From the NCBI GenBank assembly GCA_025363635.1, contig JANYDL010000014.1, positions 1-54,183 of the forward strand: a stretch of 54,183 nt of DNA, in the 5' to 3' direction. A model generated the notes under the pieces. It did no database searches. It was not told where the DNA came from and saw only the letters and a program-made list of their open reading frames with translations. Source of the stretch: Actinomycetes bacterium (GTDB lineage: Bacteria > Actinomycetota > Actinomycetes > Nanopelagicales > Nanopelagicaceae). This document shows, piece after piece, positions 19,231 through 27,502 of this stretch (within the stretch, counting starts at the first letter, position 1; each line of letters starts with the position of its first letter). The translations under genes were made by a program, and so were the position numbers.

Positions 19231-19779
19231 TTACTTGTGTGAGGTGTACAGGCCGAAGGATGCGAAATAAGCAATCACAACGGCTAGCGGACCCGTGATC
19301 AAGCGAGAGAACAGAACCGCAGGAACACCTATTTCAACGGTCTCTGGCTCGGCTTCACCGAGTGCAAGACCAACTGGGATGAAGTCGCAACCAACCTGTG
19401 GGTTGATGGCGAACAGCGCAGGCAATGAATATTGAGCAGGAATGTTTCCCTTTCCAATTTCAACGCCAAGCAAAGTTCCGACGATCTGAGCAATAACCGC
19501 ACCAGGTCCAAGAAGGGGAGAAAGGATAGGGATTGCGCAAACGACCGAAATGAGAAGTAATCCAGGAAGCGATGAAGCTGATCCCTTGATTCCCTTAGCA
19601 ATCCACTCACCGATTCCGGTGGTAAGGATTAAACCAATGATGAACGAGATGAACGCCATAAATGGGATCACGTTACGGATTACGGTGTCAACAGCGTCGC
19701 GACCTGCTTGATACAAAGTACCAACCACGCCTCCTACTGCTCGACCGATCTTTACTACGATTGCTGTTAATCCGTCCAT
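19231..19779 (-). CDS. srlE: PTS glucitol/sorbitol-type EIIC, stand-alone half of SrlE
   Basis: 182 residues matching the C-terminal half of E. coli SrlE: GTLYQAGRDAVDTVIRNVIP, FMAFISFIIGLILTTGIGEW, SPLLGPGAVIAQIVGTLLGV, then LPALFAINPQVGCDFIPVGL and VGVPAVLFSRLITGP-like GVPAVLFSRLITGPLAVVIA. About four membrane segments. The IIB domain that should precede it is a separate gene downstream. ATG starts three bases after the srlA stop, so the two membrane parts are translated together. Confidence 0.93.
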   Translation of the reverse strand: MDGLTAIVVKIGRAVGGVVGTLYQAGRDAVDTVIRNVIPFMAFISFIIGLILTTGIGEWIAKGIKGSASSLPGLLLISVVCAIPILSPLLGPGAVIAQIVGTLLGVEIGKGNIPAQYSLPALFAINPQVGCDFIPVGLALGEAEPETVEIGVPAVLFSRLITGPLAVVIAYFASFGLYTSHK

Positions 19780-19782
19780 GTC

Positions 19783-20385
19783 TTAGGCCGCCTTCTCTGC
19801 TCGTGACATCATTTTCGCTGTGATCGCTTCTGTAACAATTCCGCGAATGAAGATAACAACTAGACCAACTAGCAAATAACGTACTGCTAGGTCGCCAAGT
19901 CCGTATCCCAATTGCTGGATTCCAGTTGCGATACCCAAATACACGAAGAGTTCCCCTGGATTTGCGTGAGGGAAGATTCCTAGAATTGGGTGAACGAATG
20001 ACACTGCCGAGTCATAGAACGCTGGCTTCAAGCGCTCTGGTAAGAATCTGCCCATTGTGTATGCCATTGGATTAGTAAGCATGAAAACAGAAACAAAAGG
20101 AAGAATGATGTAGCGAACTGGGTAGTACTGGATCCCAGGTCGAGCAGCAATTGTTCCAAGGTTTTCGATCTTCTCTGCACCAATCAAACGTACGAGAGCG
20201 TTCACTGCCGTCAACAAGACGATCAATGTGGGAAGGATTCCGCCCATAAGTGAGAGAAGAACCGATCCACCTTTATTGAAGACTTTAATAAAGTCTTCAG
20301 CTGCAGTTGCCAAGGAGCCAAGAAAGCCCGTTGGTTTGTCAACTGTAGCAGCGGCTGCGTACGCAACCATTCCACTAACTATCAC
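19783..20385 (-). CDS. srlA: PTS glucitol/sorbitol-type EIIC2 (SrlA)
   Basis: 200 residues. Membrane channel subunit: FIKVFNKGGSVLLSLMGGIL, LIVLLTAVNALVRLIGAEKI, TNPMAYTMGRFLPERLKPAF, GIFPHANPGELFVYLGIATG and YLLVGLVVIFIRGIVTEAIT all align with E. coli SrlA. The N-terminus is about 15 residues longer. The GTG start at 20385 has GAGGAGG five bases upstream. It follows gutM by 57 bases. Confidence 0.94.
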   Translation of the reverse strand: MIVSGMVAYAAAATVDKPTGFLGSLATAAEDFIKVFNKGGSVLLSLMGGILPTLIVLLTAVNALVRLIGAEKIENLGTIAARPGIQYYPVRYIILPFVSVFMLTNPMAYTMGRFLPERLKPAFYDSAVSFVHPILGIFPHANPGELFVYLGIATGIQQLGYGLGDLAVRYLLVGLVVIFIRGIVTEAITAKMMSRAEKAA

Positions 20386-20442
20386 TTCACCCTCCTCAAG
20401 GATAAAGGCCGCACGAGCGGCGAATGAATAGGTCCGGTGATT

Positions 20443-20862
20443 TTAATTTTCCCGGCCCGTTTTTTCTCCCTGACCCAACCGAGATAGATGATCCTTAATG
20501 TGTTGCGCTGACATGACTGCTGCCTCACGCACCTTATTTTTTTCATCCACCCCCACTCGATTCCCCGAGATGATGTCGTCCAGAGAGAAACCTATGTATT
20601 TATCTATCTTTCTCGATTTCGCAAAAACTGTAAGGCCTTTGAGTACCAAAGCATCAACGACTATTTCTTTTTGATCGGCAGTAAGTGCCACGAAAGCGCG
20701 ACCGCCCCGATAACGCCGCCCACCCATTCCAACGGCGCAGGTGCCTTGCATTCGAAGCGCTTTCAGGTCTGCTTGAAATCTCTTGGCTTGAAGATAAGCC
20801 ATTGCCAATTGAGCTACCCACATTGCGGCAATAACTAGGAGAAGTTTGTACATGTAACTCAT
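20443..20862 (-). CDS. gutM: GutM-like glucitol operon activator
   Basis: 139 residues. One N-terminal membrane segment (LLLVIAAMWVAQLAMAYLQA), then GTCAVGMGGRRYRGGRAFVA, and the hallmark VVDALVLKGLTVFAKSRKI (E. coli GutM: GLTVFARPQKI). E. coli GutM is an activator of the srl operon, yet the fold has a membrane helix and no classical DNA-binding motif, so the mechanism is unclear. The last 25 residues are charged and absent from E. coli. Its start overlaps the SorC-family regulator by four bases. Confidence 0.88.
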   Translation of the reverse strand: MSYMYKLLLVIAAMWVAQLAMAYLQAKRFQADLKALRMQGTCAVGMGGRRYRGGRAFVALTADQKEIVVDALVLKGLTVFAKSRKIDKYIGFSLDDIISGNRVGVDEKNKVREAAVMSAQHIKDHLSRLGQGEKTGREN

Positions 20863-21836
20863 GCGCTACGGACCGCCTTCATATTGGTGGTTAGTCGAAG
20901 TACCTCCGTCGCACATGCAACGTCCGTTACTAGTGTACGAATCAGCCCCGCTCGAGCGGCTCCTAACACGCCCTGCGCCTTATCTGTTCCAGCAGCTACT
21001 CCAATGACGTGTGGGATTTGAGCAATTTCGGAGAGCGTCAAACCGACCACACGATTATCCATTTCGCTACTTACCGATTGCCCATTTCCATCATAAAAAC
21101 GAGCGGAAATGTCCCCTGCATAATTTTTCTCTACATGCTGTTGTTGTGAATGGGAGAGATTAAACTGGCGAAGTACCTCTTCACTTGAGGGCGAACCATT
21201 GGAACCAATCCCGACCAAAGCAATGTTCGCATTCCGTGAAAGTTCTAGTCCACGAGCAATGGAATCTTCATTAAGTAATGTGTTGCGTGTGCGCGCATTG
21301 CTGACAACGGCAGGGGTGAGTAAGGGAATGAATTGGGCGTGTAGGTTTTGCGCCAATGTACGACCAAGCTCTTCTGCACTTACAGATGTCGCAATAGACG
21401 CAAGACCGCCCATCAACTGAGTTACTTTGAGCCCGGGAAGAGATTCACTTTCTATCTCGACCACGGTGGCTTCCACACCTCTGCCCCACGAAATTGCAAT
21501 TATAGAATTGGGCTTGAGTGCGCGAGATAGGGCAGTTGCGGCAGCTCGCCCTACTGAAGTCAGCGTTGTTTCCGTCCGATCCGTCCCGATAACTTGAACA
21601 TCGTGAACGCTAAGTATCTTTTTCAACTGGATCGATAAAGAATCATGACGCGTAATCGGCGCAACAATCTTGATTTGAACGAATCCCAAGCGCTTTGCAT
21701 CCGACAACATGCGGGAGACATTTGAACGAGATGTCCCCAATACTCCTGCGATTTGGTCTTGCGATTTTCCCTTTTCGTAATAAAGACGCGCGGCGCGGAG
21801 GATTAGCTCCGTATCGCGTGGTTTCACTATCGTCAC
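20859..21836 (-). CDS. SorC/DeoR-family sugar-binding transcriptional regulator
   Basis: 325 residues. N-terminal helix-turn-helix LYYEKGKSQDQIAGVLGTSR / SNVSRMLSDAKRLGFVQI (residues about 15-55), then a phosphosugar-binding domain with SIIAISWGRGVEATVVEI, VTQLMGGLASIATSVSAEEL and VVGLTLSEIAQIPHVIGVAA. SorC regulators sense phosphorylated sugars, fitting control of the PTS operon by its own product. It heads the gutM-srlA-... operon. GTG at 21836 is used; an inverted repeat GTTCA-N5-TGAAC sits just upstream and may be its own operator. Confidence 0.92.
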   Translation of the reverse strand: MTIVKPRDTELILRAARLYYEKGKSQDQIAGVLGTSRSNVSRMLSDAKRLGFVQIKIVAPITRHDSLSIQLKKILSVHDVQVIGTDRTETTLTSVGRAAATALSRALKPNSIIAISWGRGVEATVVEIESESLPGLKVTQLMGGLASIATSVSAEELGRTLAQNLHAQFIPLLTPAVVSNARTRNTLLNEDSIARGLELSRNANIALVGIGSNGSPSSEEVLRQFNLSHSQQQHVEKNYAGDISARFYDGNGQSVSSEMDNRVVGLTLSEIAQIPHVIGVAAGTDKAQGVLGAARAGLIRTLVTDVACATEVLRLTTNMKAVRSA

Positions 21837-21840
21837 ATCC

Positions 21841-21855
21841 GTTCAATTGGTGAAC
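21841..21855. promoter_or_regulatory. Candidate SorC-family operator
   Basis: GTTCAATTGGTGAAC: 5-bp arms around a 5-base centre, ending five bases before the regulator's GTG. It resembles the TTGAA/TTCAA half-sites bound by DeoR/SorC-type regulators. Assignment is inference. Confidence 0.45.
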
Positions 21856-21933
21856 ATTGGAGTCAGTGTGCTACCGGTCACCTCATTTTGCAAGGATAAA
21901 TGTGGCTTTTCTGCATATTTCTTGCGGACACTC

Positions 21934-21949
21934 TCACATATGTTACTAA
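21934..21949. promoter_or_regulatory. ACATATGT motif shared with the E1 operon promoter
   Basis: On the minus strand AACATATGTGAGAGT. The E1alpha promoter region has CACATATGTGAAAGT at 26818-26804: both share ACATATGTGA-R-AGT. The shared 13-14 bases before two PTS-linked operons suggest a common regulator; not proven. Confidence 0.4.
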
Positions 21950-21985
21950 CCAGTTTTATTTAGCCCATTGCAGTTATAAACGCAC

Positions 21986-23680
21986 TTATAAACCGAGCAC
22001 GCTGACATTTATCAAGTGCTCACGAGCAAGTCGTTTAGCGCTCTTTGCTGTGGTTGCTCCGAGAGCAGCCCGTGCTGCATCGACCATCTCCTGGGTAGAA
22101 AGGGAGGTAATCGCAATTGCGACATCTTCCAAAGCCCCAACATTGCACGACAAACTTGTCACACCCAAACCAATCAGGACAGCGGCCAAGGCTGGATCTG
22201 ACGCTGCTTCCCCGCACACCCCCACAGGGCAGTTATTCTCCTTGCCTGCTTGCGCGATGAGATGGATTGCGCGTAGAAGTGCCGGTTGCCACGGATCATT
22301 AAAGTGAGCCAATGTGGCTGACTCTCTATCTGCAGCATGAAGATACTGTCCAAGATCGTTGGTGCCAATGGACACAAAATCGACCACCTTTGAAATCTCA
22401 CCTGCAAGCATCACCGCTGAAGGGACTTCGATCATGACACCGGCGGTCTTTAATCCATAACTCTTAGCAAGAGCAACAAAATTTTCAGCCTCTTCCGGAA
22501 GCGTGATCATCGGAGCCATCACCCATACATCAGCACCAGAAAGCACTTCTGCTTGCGCAATTGCTTCCAGTTGATCTCGAAGAAGCGCCTCGCTCATCGT
22601 CACGGTTCTATACCCACGAACTCCTAGCGCAGGATTTGGTTCGTGTTCAAAATTTATAAAGCTCATGGGTTTATCCGCACCGGCATCTAAAGTTCTAATT
22701 ACAACTTTTTTTCCGCTGAAAGGGGAAAACATCGCTGCATATATCTCGCACTGTTCTTTTGTCGTGGGTGGAGTCTGCCGATCTAGATAAAGTAGCTCCG
22801 TGCGGAGAAGGCCGATGCCATCTGCACCGGCCTTAACAGCATTTGCGACGTCGTCAACTCTTCCAACGTTCGCATTAATGGATAGGGCGACTCCGTCGGT
22901 AGTTGCATATGAACCTTCCAGACGAACTGCCTTTCGTTCACGTCGCAAAATGATCGCCGCCGTCACGGACTCCAATTCCTTGATGATTTCAACACTGGGA
23001 TCAAAAGTTGCAGCGCCCTCACGAGCATCTACTCCTACCTGCTTGCCCTTGTATTTAGCGGCAATAAGAAGGACTCCGCGGCAAGCGACAATCGCAGGGA
23101 TACCAAGGGTTCTGGCAATTATCGCTGTGTGGCTGGTGGGTCCACCTTCTTCGGTAATAATCGCCATAACCTGATCCGGGGTCAAGTCAATAGTGTCTGC
23201 GGGCGAAAGATCCCGCGCTATAAGTATAAAAGGCTCGTCCAGCCGCGGGATTTCCGGATAGTCAACTCCCGTGAGAATGCATGCAATTCGATCTCGAATG
23301 TTTGAAACATCGCTCGCTCTTTCTGCCAGGTAGCCGCCGGCTTCAACAAGCAATTGCGCGAAAACTTCGCTCGCTTCCCAAATCGCCAATGCCGCTGAAC
23401 TTCCCTTTTGAATTAATGATTCAGCCGTCGAAAGTAACGCGCTGTCTTGAGCAATGTCACTGGAGGCATACAAAATCTCTTGTGCCTCACCTGTTGCTCT
23501 TCCTGCTCGCTCTAAAAGTTGATCCGACACTCGTTTTGCAGCGTGACGAAGGTTTTCAATTTCGACTTCTTGATTCAACTCCGATGGGCTGGAACCTGGT
23601 TTTGTTATCGCGGTGGGCATGACGTAAAAAGAACCGACCGCAGCCCCAGTACTCGCAGATATTCCGTGAATTGTCTTCAC
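21986..23680 (-). CDS. ptsI: PTS enzyme I (phosphoenolpyruvate-protein phosphotransferase)
   Basis: 564 residues, full length. Transfers phosphate from PEP to HPr, releasing pyruvate. N-terminal GISASTGAAVGSFYV, phospho-His loop EEGGPTSHTAIIARTLGIPA, PEP-domain LLYLDRQTPPT region, RTLDAGADKPMSF, VGIGTNDLxQY-like SIGTNDLGQYLHAADR and the acid/base Cys in PVGVCGEAASDP are all present. It follows the E2 gene by 14 bases, so it belongs to the E1alpha-E1beta-E2 operon rather than sitting beside ptsH as usual. About 150 bases then separate it from the SorC regulator. Confidence 0.96.
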   Translation of the reverse strand: MKTIHGISASTGAAVGSFYVMPTAITKPGSSPSELNQEVEIENLRHAAKRVSDQLLERAGRATGEAQEILYASSDIAQDSALLSTAESLIQKGSSAALAIWEASEVFAQLLVEAGGYLAERASDVSNIRDRIACILTGVDYPEIPRLDEPFILIARDLSPADTIDLTPDQVMAIITEEGGPTSHTAIIARTLGIPAIVACRGVLLIAAKYKGKQVGVDAREGAATFDPSVEIIKELESVTAAIILRRERKAVRLEGSYATTDGVALSINANVGRVDDVANAVKAGADGIGLLRTELLYLDRQTPPTTKEQCEIYAAMFSPFSGKKVVIRTLDAGADKPMSFINFEHEPNPALGVRGYRTVTMSEALLRDQLEAIAQAEVLSGADVWVMAPMITLPEEAENFVALAKSYGLKTAGVMIEVPSAVMLAGEISKVVDFVSIGTNDLGQYLHAADRESATLAHFNDPWQPALLRAIHLIAQAGKENNCPVGVCGEAASDPALAAVLIGLGVTSLSCNVGALEDVAIAITSLSTQEMVDAARAALGATTAKSAKRLAREHLINVSVLGL

Positions 23681-23694
23681 TGATGGCCCCTCGC

Positions 23695-24789
23695 TTAGAG
23701 CGAATTTATTAACTGGTCGAGCAACGCCGCTGCTTCAAGAGCGTCACAGTATCGGAGATCGACAGTTAAGGTGATAGCAGATTTGCCAACTTCGGCATCT
23801 GGCGCTCCGACCGCTAGTGCCGTTGTGTGTGAGGGAAGGAGTAAAGGGATTGCGGAATTAATGAGCGTATGGGAGAAATCGAAAATAGAAGCAGTCGCAC
23901 CACTCAGCATTTCGATAGGCACTTTTCCCCTTGTAGCTTTTTCTCGAGTCTCTCGAATCCATGCCGTTAGTTCGGAACCGTGTTTCAAATCTGGGTCGGC
24001 GAATACTGGCAAAGCGAGACCATATTTAGATTCCATGATTAATGCGATGCCGACACCATCATGAGGCTTTTCAGTAATTGTGGAAATATTGACGTGGGGG
24101 TTCTGACGCAAGATGCGGGCCCACGTTGAAAGTAAATGTGCGCTGCCTTCTTCAATGAAGGCACTGGCATGTGCTCTGAAACGCGTGAGAGTAATTTGTG
24201 GAATGGAGCGGGTCTTCTCCAGCGCGCTTGCCACCATTTTTCGATTGGCGGCCTTCCGAGAATCGTTTGCCCCAGAAATGTGAGGTTGTGAAATATCTTC
24301 AAAAGTTATGGTGCCAAATGGTCCTGTGGCCTTTACGCTAGAAAGTGCGATGCCCCGATCTTTAGCCATTTCTCGGGCTTTGGGAACCGCCTTAATCGTT
24401 GCAATTGGCGCTAAAACGGGCGGTGCGCTTATTGGCGCTACCGATATGGCCACTTCAGGGGAGTGGAAATTTTTAATTTCGACGGGCACATCTGCAACGA
24501 TGGATGGCGCGGGAGCATTGAAATCAAAACTCATCACTTGGGTTTCAGTAAGAAGAATCAATACAGGGGCTCCCACAGCCATTGTCGAGCCGACTTGGCC
24601 CACAATTTCCTTCACCACTCCATCGGCGGGAGACTCAACTTCCATATCAATTTTATCGGTAGCGACGTCAAAGAGAACGTCGCCAGATTTCACTGCGTCC
24701 CCGACTGCAACTCGAAGTCCGAGGAGTTCTCCTTCTTCCATAGTCATACTCATTTTGGGCATAATCACGGCGTACTCAAAATTGCTCAT
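23695..24789 (-). CDS. E2-like lipoyl protein of a 2-oxoacid/acetoin-type dehydrogenase, acyltransferase motif lost
   Basis: 364 residues. Lipoyl domain 1-80 with the lipoylated Lys46 in [11 protein letters not shown]; a subunit-binding domain about 137-168 ([20 protein letters not shown]); a shortened catalytic-like domain 180-364. The C-terminal motif DHRxxDGA of E2 acyltransferases reads [11 protein letters not shown] here: catalytic His is Leu345 and the motif Gly is Ala350. Conserved GATASIF corresponds to the usual G-T-F-T-I strand. So it can carry an acyl or hydroxyalkyl group on lipoate but probably cannot transfer it to CoA by the known mechanism. Four-base overlap with E1beta. No dihydrolipoamide dehydrogenase is in the window. 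Confidence 0.85.
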   Translation of the reverse strand: MSNFEYAVIMPKMSMTMEEGELLGLRVAVGDAVKSGDVLFDVATDKIDMEVESPADGVVKEIVGQVGSTMAVGAPVLILLTETQVMSFDFNAPAPSIVADVPVEIKNFHSPEVAISVAPISAPPVLAPIATIKAVPKAREMAKDRGIALSSVKATGPFGTITFEDISQPHISGANDSRKAANRKMVASALEKTRSIPQITLTRFRAHASAFIEEGSAHLLSTWARILRQNPHVNISTITEKPHDGVGIALIMESKYGLALPVFADPDLKHGSELTAWIRETREKATRGKVPIEMLSGATASIFDFSHTLINSAIPLLLPSHTTALAVGAPDAEVGKSAITLTVDLRYCDALEAAALLDQLINSL

Positions 24790-25784
24790 CTCCAGTTGGC
24801 CACAACTTCTCGTGCACGGCTCACGATATCTTCAACTTGCGGCACGGCTGCTTTTTCAAGCTGCGGAGCGTAAGGAATGGGAATATTCATACCGGCGAGA
24901 CGAACGACTGGTGCCAAGAGATATCCCAATGCGGGACCCGTCGCAACTTTCGCAATTACCTCGTTGAGAAAGCCTCCATGCTCCGGTGCTTCTTGAACAA
25001 CCATCAGGCGTCCTGTTTTTTCAATCGAGGCGTAAATAGGACCCATATCTAAAGGAGAGATAGTTCTTGGATCGATAACGGTAAGGAAGACCCCTTCTTT
25101 TTCCAACTGATCTGCGGCGGCCATTGCTCTAGAAACCATAATTCCTGTCGCGACCACAGTGAGATCTTGTCCTTCTCTAAGCACTCGAGATACTCCGAGT
25201 GGAATTCGATAGGCGCCCTCAGGGACTGCTTCTCGCCCCGGGATTTTATAGAGCAATTTATGTTCCATAAAGATCACAGGATTTGGATCATCTATTGCCG
25301 AGAGCAGCAGACCCTTAGCCTCATAAGGCGAGGATGGTATGACGACTTTGAGCCCAGGAACGTTGGCAAACCAACCTTCGAGACTTTGCGAATGTTGAGC
25401 CGCGGCCCCAGTACCAGATCCAGCAGCCGCTCTCAGGACTAGCGGAACATGAAGACCTCCACCAACCATGAAGTGAATTTTCGCGGCTTGGTTGACGATT
25501 TGATCCATTGCTTGTGCGGTGAAATCAGAAAACTGAATTTCCACTATGGGCCGCATACCTGAAAGTGCGGCACCGACAGCGGCACCGACTATTCCTAATT
25601 CAGAGATGGGAGTATCTCTAACCCGTTCACTACCAAAGCGATGATAGAGATCTCCGGTTACCCCAAATGCACCACCATAGATTCCAATGTCTTCACCAAG
25701 AATAAATACTTCTGGGCGCTCTTCCATAGCAATCGCCATCGCTTCTCGCAGAGCCTCTGACATAGTCAGCATACGCTCGCTCAT
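24786..25784 (-). CDS. 2-oxoacid/acetoin dehydrogenase E1 beta subunit
   Basis: 332 residues. Transketolase-like pyrimidine-binding domain with [17 protein letters not shown] and [20 protein letters not shown], phenyl-rich [41 protein letters not shown], and C-terminal transketolase_C domain with [12 protein letters not shown]. It completes the thiamine diphosphate site with the alpha subunit. Sequence features fit either pyruvate dehydrogenase E1beta or acetoin dehydrogenase AcoB. Four-base overlaps on both sides. Confidence 0.93.
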   Translation of the reverse strand: MSERMLTMSEALREAMAIAMEERPEVFILGEDIGIYGGAFGVTGDLYHRFGSERVRDTPISELGIVGAAVGAALSGMRPIVEIQFSDFTAQAMDQIVNQAAKIHFMVGGGLHVPLVLRAAAGSGTGAAAQHSQSLEGWFANVPGLKVVIPSSPYEAKGLLLSAIDDPNPVIFMEHKLLYKIPGREAVPEGAYRIPLGVSRVLREGQDLTVVATGIMVSRAMAAADQLEKEGVFLTVIDPRTISPLDMGPIYASIEKTGRLMVVQEAPEHGGFLNEVIAKVATGPALGYLLAPVVRLAGMNIPIPYAPQLEKAAVPQVEDIVSRAREVVANWR

Positions 25785-26797
25785 GAGGACACCTCCTTGG
25801 AATCCAAGTCTTTGAAGACTGCTGCCAGCAACCCAGCGGGATCAGCAGGAACGCCCTTCATCGCTTCATTCACTGCATGAATTACTTGAGCAGTGGCTTC
25901 GGCATGCACTTCAGCAATTTCGACATCGCTAAGTAGATTCTTATCTCTGACTAGATGCTCGAAAAATAAAATGGGATCTTTCTTTTTCCATTCATCAATT
26001 TCCTCTTTCGTTCTATATAAGTTTTTATCTGAACGAGAGTGGCCTTTCCACCGGTACGTCACAAATTCAAGAAGTGTCGGACCTTCACCGGCCTTAGCGC
26101 GAGCCACTGCAATACGTGTAGCTTCATAAACTGCGGCCACGTCATTTCCGTCAACTGTAAACCCGGGAATTCCATAACCAAGCCCGCGCTCAGCCAAAGT
26201 ATTTATTGCAAATGCGAGGTCAGTAGAGGAACTCATTCCATAACCATTGTTTTCACAAACCAATATCACCGGTAATTTCCAGATGGCTGCAAGATTTGCC
26301 GCTTCGTGGAAAGCACCTTCATTCATTGCGCCGTCGCCAAAGAATGAAACTGCGACTGTTCCTCTATTCAACATCTTTGAGGCGAGAGCCGCGCCTATTG
26401 CGATTGGGATCCCTCCGCCGACGATTCCATTTGCTCCAAGATTTCCTGTTGCAACATCGGCAATATGCATTGAACCGCCACGACCATGGCAATAACCGCT
26501 CTCTTTCCCAAGTAACTCTGCAATCATGCTTGTGAGATCGGCACCCTTAGCAACACAATGTCCATGACCTCGGTGGGTAGAGGTGATTTGATCGCTCACT
26601 TCAAGAGCCATACAAACACCTGTGGCGGTAGCTTCCTGACCGATAGACAAGTGCATGGTTCCGTGCATCATGCCCCGCCCAAAAAGATCTTCAACTGCCT
26701 CTTCCAATTTTCGAATACGTGACATCGTGAGTAACGCATATCTTGCGTTCTCTTGGGACGCGAGTGGATCGCCAGTTTTTAAAACCGCTGTAGTCAT
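25781..26797 (-). CDS. 2-oxoacid/acetoin dehydrogenase E1 alpha subunit
   Basis: 338 residues. The thiamine diphosphate motif [18 protein letters not shown] ... [10 protein letters not shown] is intact, as are [17 protein letters not shown] and [16 protein letters not shown] (His-Arg-His of the active site) and [10 protein letters not shown] before the phosphorylation-loop region. Length and motifs match AcoA/PdhA of Gram-positive bacteria. First gene of the operon E1alpha-E1beta-E2-ptsI. Its promoter region carries two palindromes and is shared with HPr, so PTS state and this dehydrogenase are probably co-regulated. Confidence 0.93.
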   Translation of the reverse strand: MTTAVLKTGDPLASQENARYALLTMSRIRKLEEAVEDLFGRGMMHGTMHLSIGQEATATGVCMALEVSDQITSTHRGHGHCVAKGADLTSMIAELLGKESGYCHGRGGSMHIADVATGNLGANGIVGGGIPIAIGAALASKMLNRGTVAVSFFGDGAMNEGAFHEAANLAAIWKLPVILVCENNGYGMSSSTDLAFAINTLAERGLGYGIPGFTVDGNDVAAVYEATRIAVARAKAGEGPTLLEFVTYRWKGHSRSDKNLYRTKEEIDEWKKKDPILFFEHLVRDKNLLSDVEIAEVHAEATAQVIHAVNEAMKGVPADPAGLLAAVFKDLDSKEVSS

Positions 26798-26808
26798 GAT
26801 CCTACTTT

Positions 26809-26844
26809 CACATATGTGCAGGTGCTTGAATAGATGTGTCTATT
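26809..26844. promoter_or_regulatory. Two palindromes in the E1alpha / HPr divergent promoter
   Basis: CACATATGTG (26809-26818, perfect) lies 12 bases before the E1alpha ATG; AATAGA-TGTG-TCTATT (26829-26844) lies further up. A TAATAT box (26861-26866) could serve as the HPr -10. The two palindromes are candidate operators; the first is shared with the sorC promoter. Confidence 0.5.
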
Positions 26845-26911
26845 AAACACCATGAATGGGTAATATGCTCCACATCACTCACCACAATAAAGGCTCGGAG
26901 AGGCAGTCACA

Positions 26912-27187
26912 ATGCAAGAGTTCCAGAGCACTGTTGCTTCACCGGTCGGTCTGCATGCTCGTCCAGCTTCTCTCTTCTCAAGGAGCGCAAAAGAGTCGGG
27001 ATGTAATGTTTTGTTAGCCAAAATCACCCATGGTGTTACATCTGAATTCGTCGATGGCACTTCAATCTTGCGAGTAATGACCCTAGGCGTGAAATTTGGT
27101 GATGAAATCATCGTGCGCGTTGAAGGAGAGAGTGAAGCGGCAACTGCCCGTCTCCTCCAAGGGCTCGTCGAAAGCGCTGATCACTGA
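26912..27187 (+). CDS. ptsH: PTS phosphocarrier protein HPr
   Basis: 91 residues. Phosphorylation site His15 in ASPVGLHARPASLF. The region of regulatory Ser46 reads DGTSILRVMTLGVKFGDEI, so a Ser is present (Ser51) but spacing differs slightly from Firmicutes HPr. It shuttles phosphate from EI to the EIIA of the glucitol-type system. GGAGAGG (26897-26903) precedes ATG. Divergent from the E1alpha-E1beta-E2-ptsI operon, so EI and HPr are made from opposite strands of one control region. Confidence 0.95.
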   Translation: MQEFQSTVASPVGLHARPASLFSRSAKESGCNVLLAKITHGVTSEFVDGTSILRVMTLGVKFGDEIIVRVEGESEAATARLLQGLVESADH

Positions 27188-27502
27188 AGTCAGTTCGGAG
27201 TTACGACATTTCAACAGAGTTGGCGGAACTTCAAAGCCTACGGTTTTTCAAATTCATGTATTTTTAAATGGACAGGTACGCTGCAGAATGAATTTAAAGT
27301 TGAGTTCAATAGATAACCTGGATAAATGAATACCTCTTTCAATACATAATGAATATCCGCAGACCTTATTGAACTCTTTTACTTTCATTTATATTTATTG
27401 AGGCTATCGTTTTGTTTGTAAGGAATTCTTGGCAACCAAGTAACACATATCTCCCTCAATCGCAGTGTTCGCTTTCAAAGAACTAATTCTTCGGTCAAAT
27501 CC
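27188..27502 (+). other. AT-rich 315-base gap upstream of the sortase gene
   Basis: No gene family recognised. It contains only very short frames. The open frame of the sortase extends back to 27422 without a start codon, and another frame around 27402-27485 encodes IVLFVRNSWQPSNTYLPQS-like sequence. This could be the remains of a lost N-terminal membrane anchor, but the match is weak. Confidence 0.35.
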
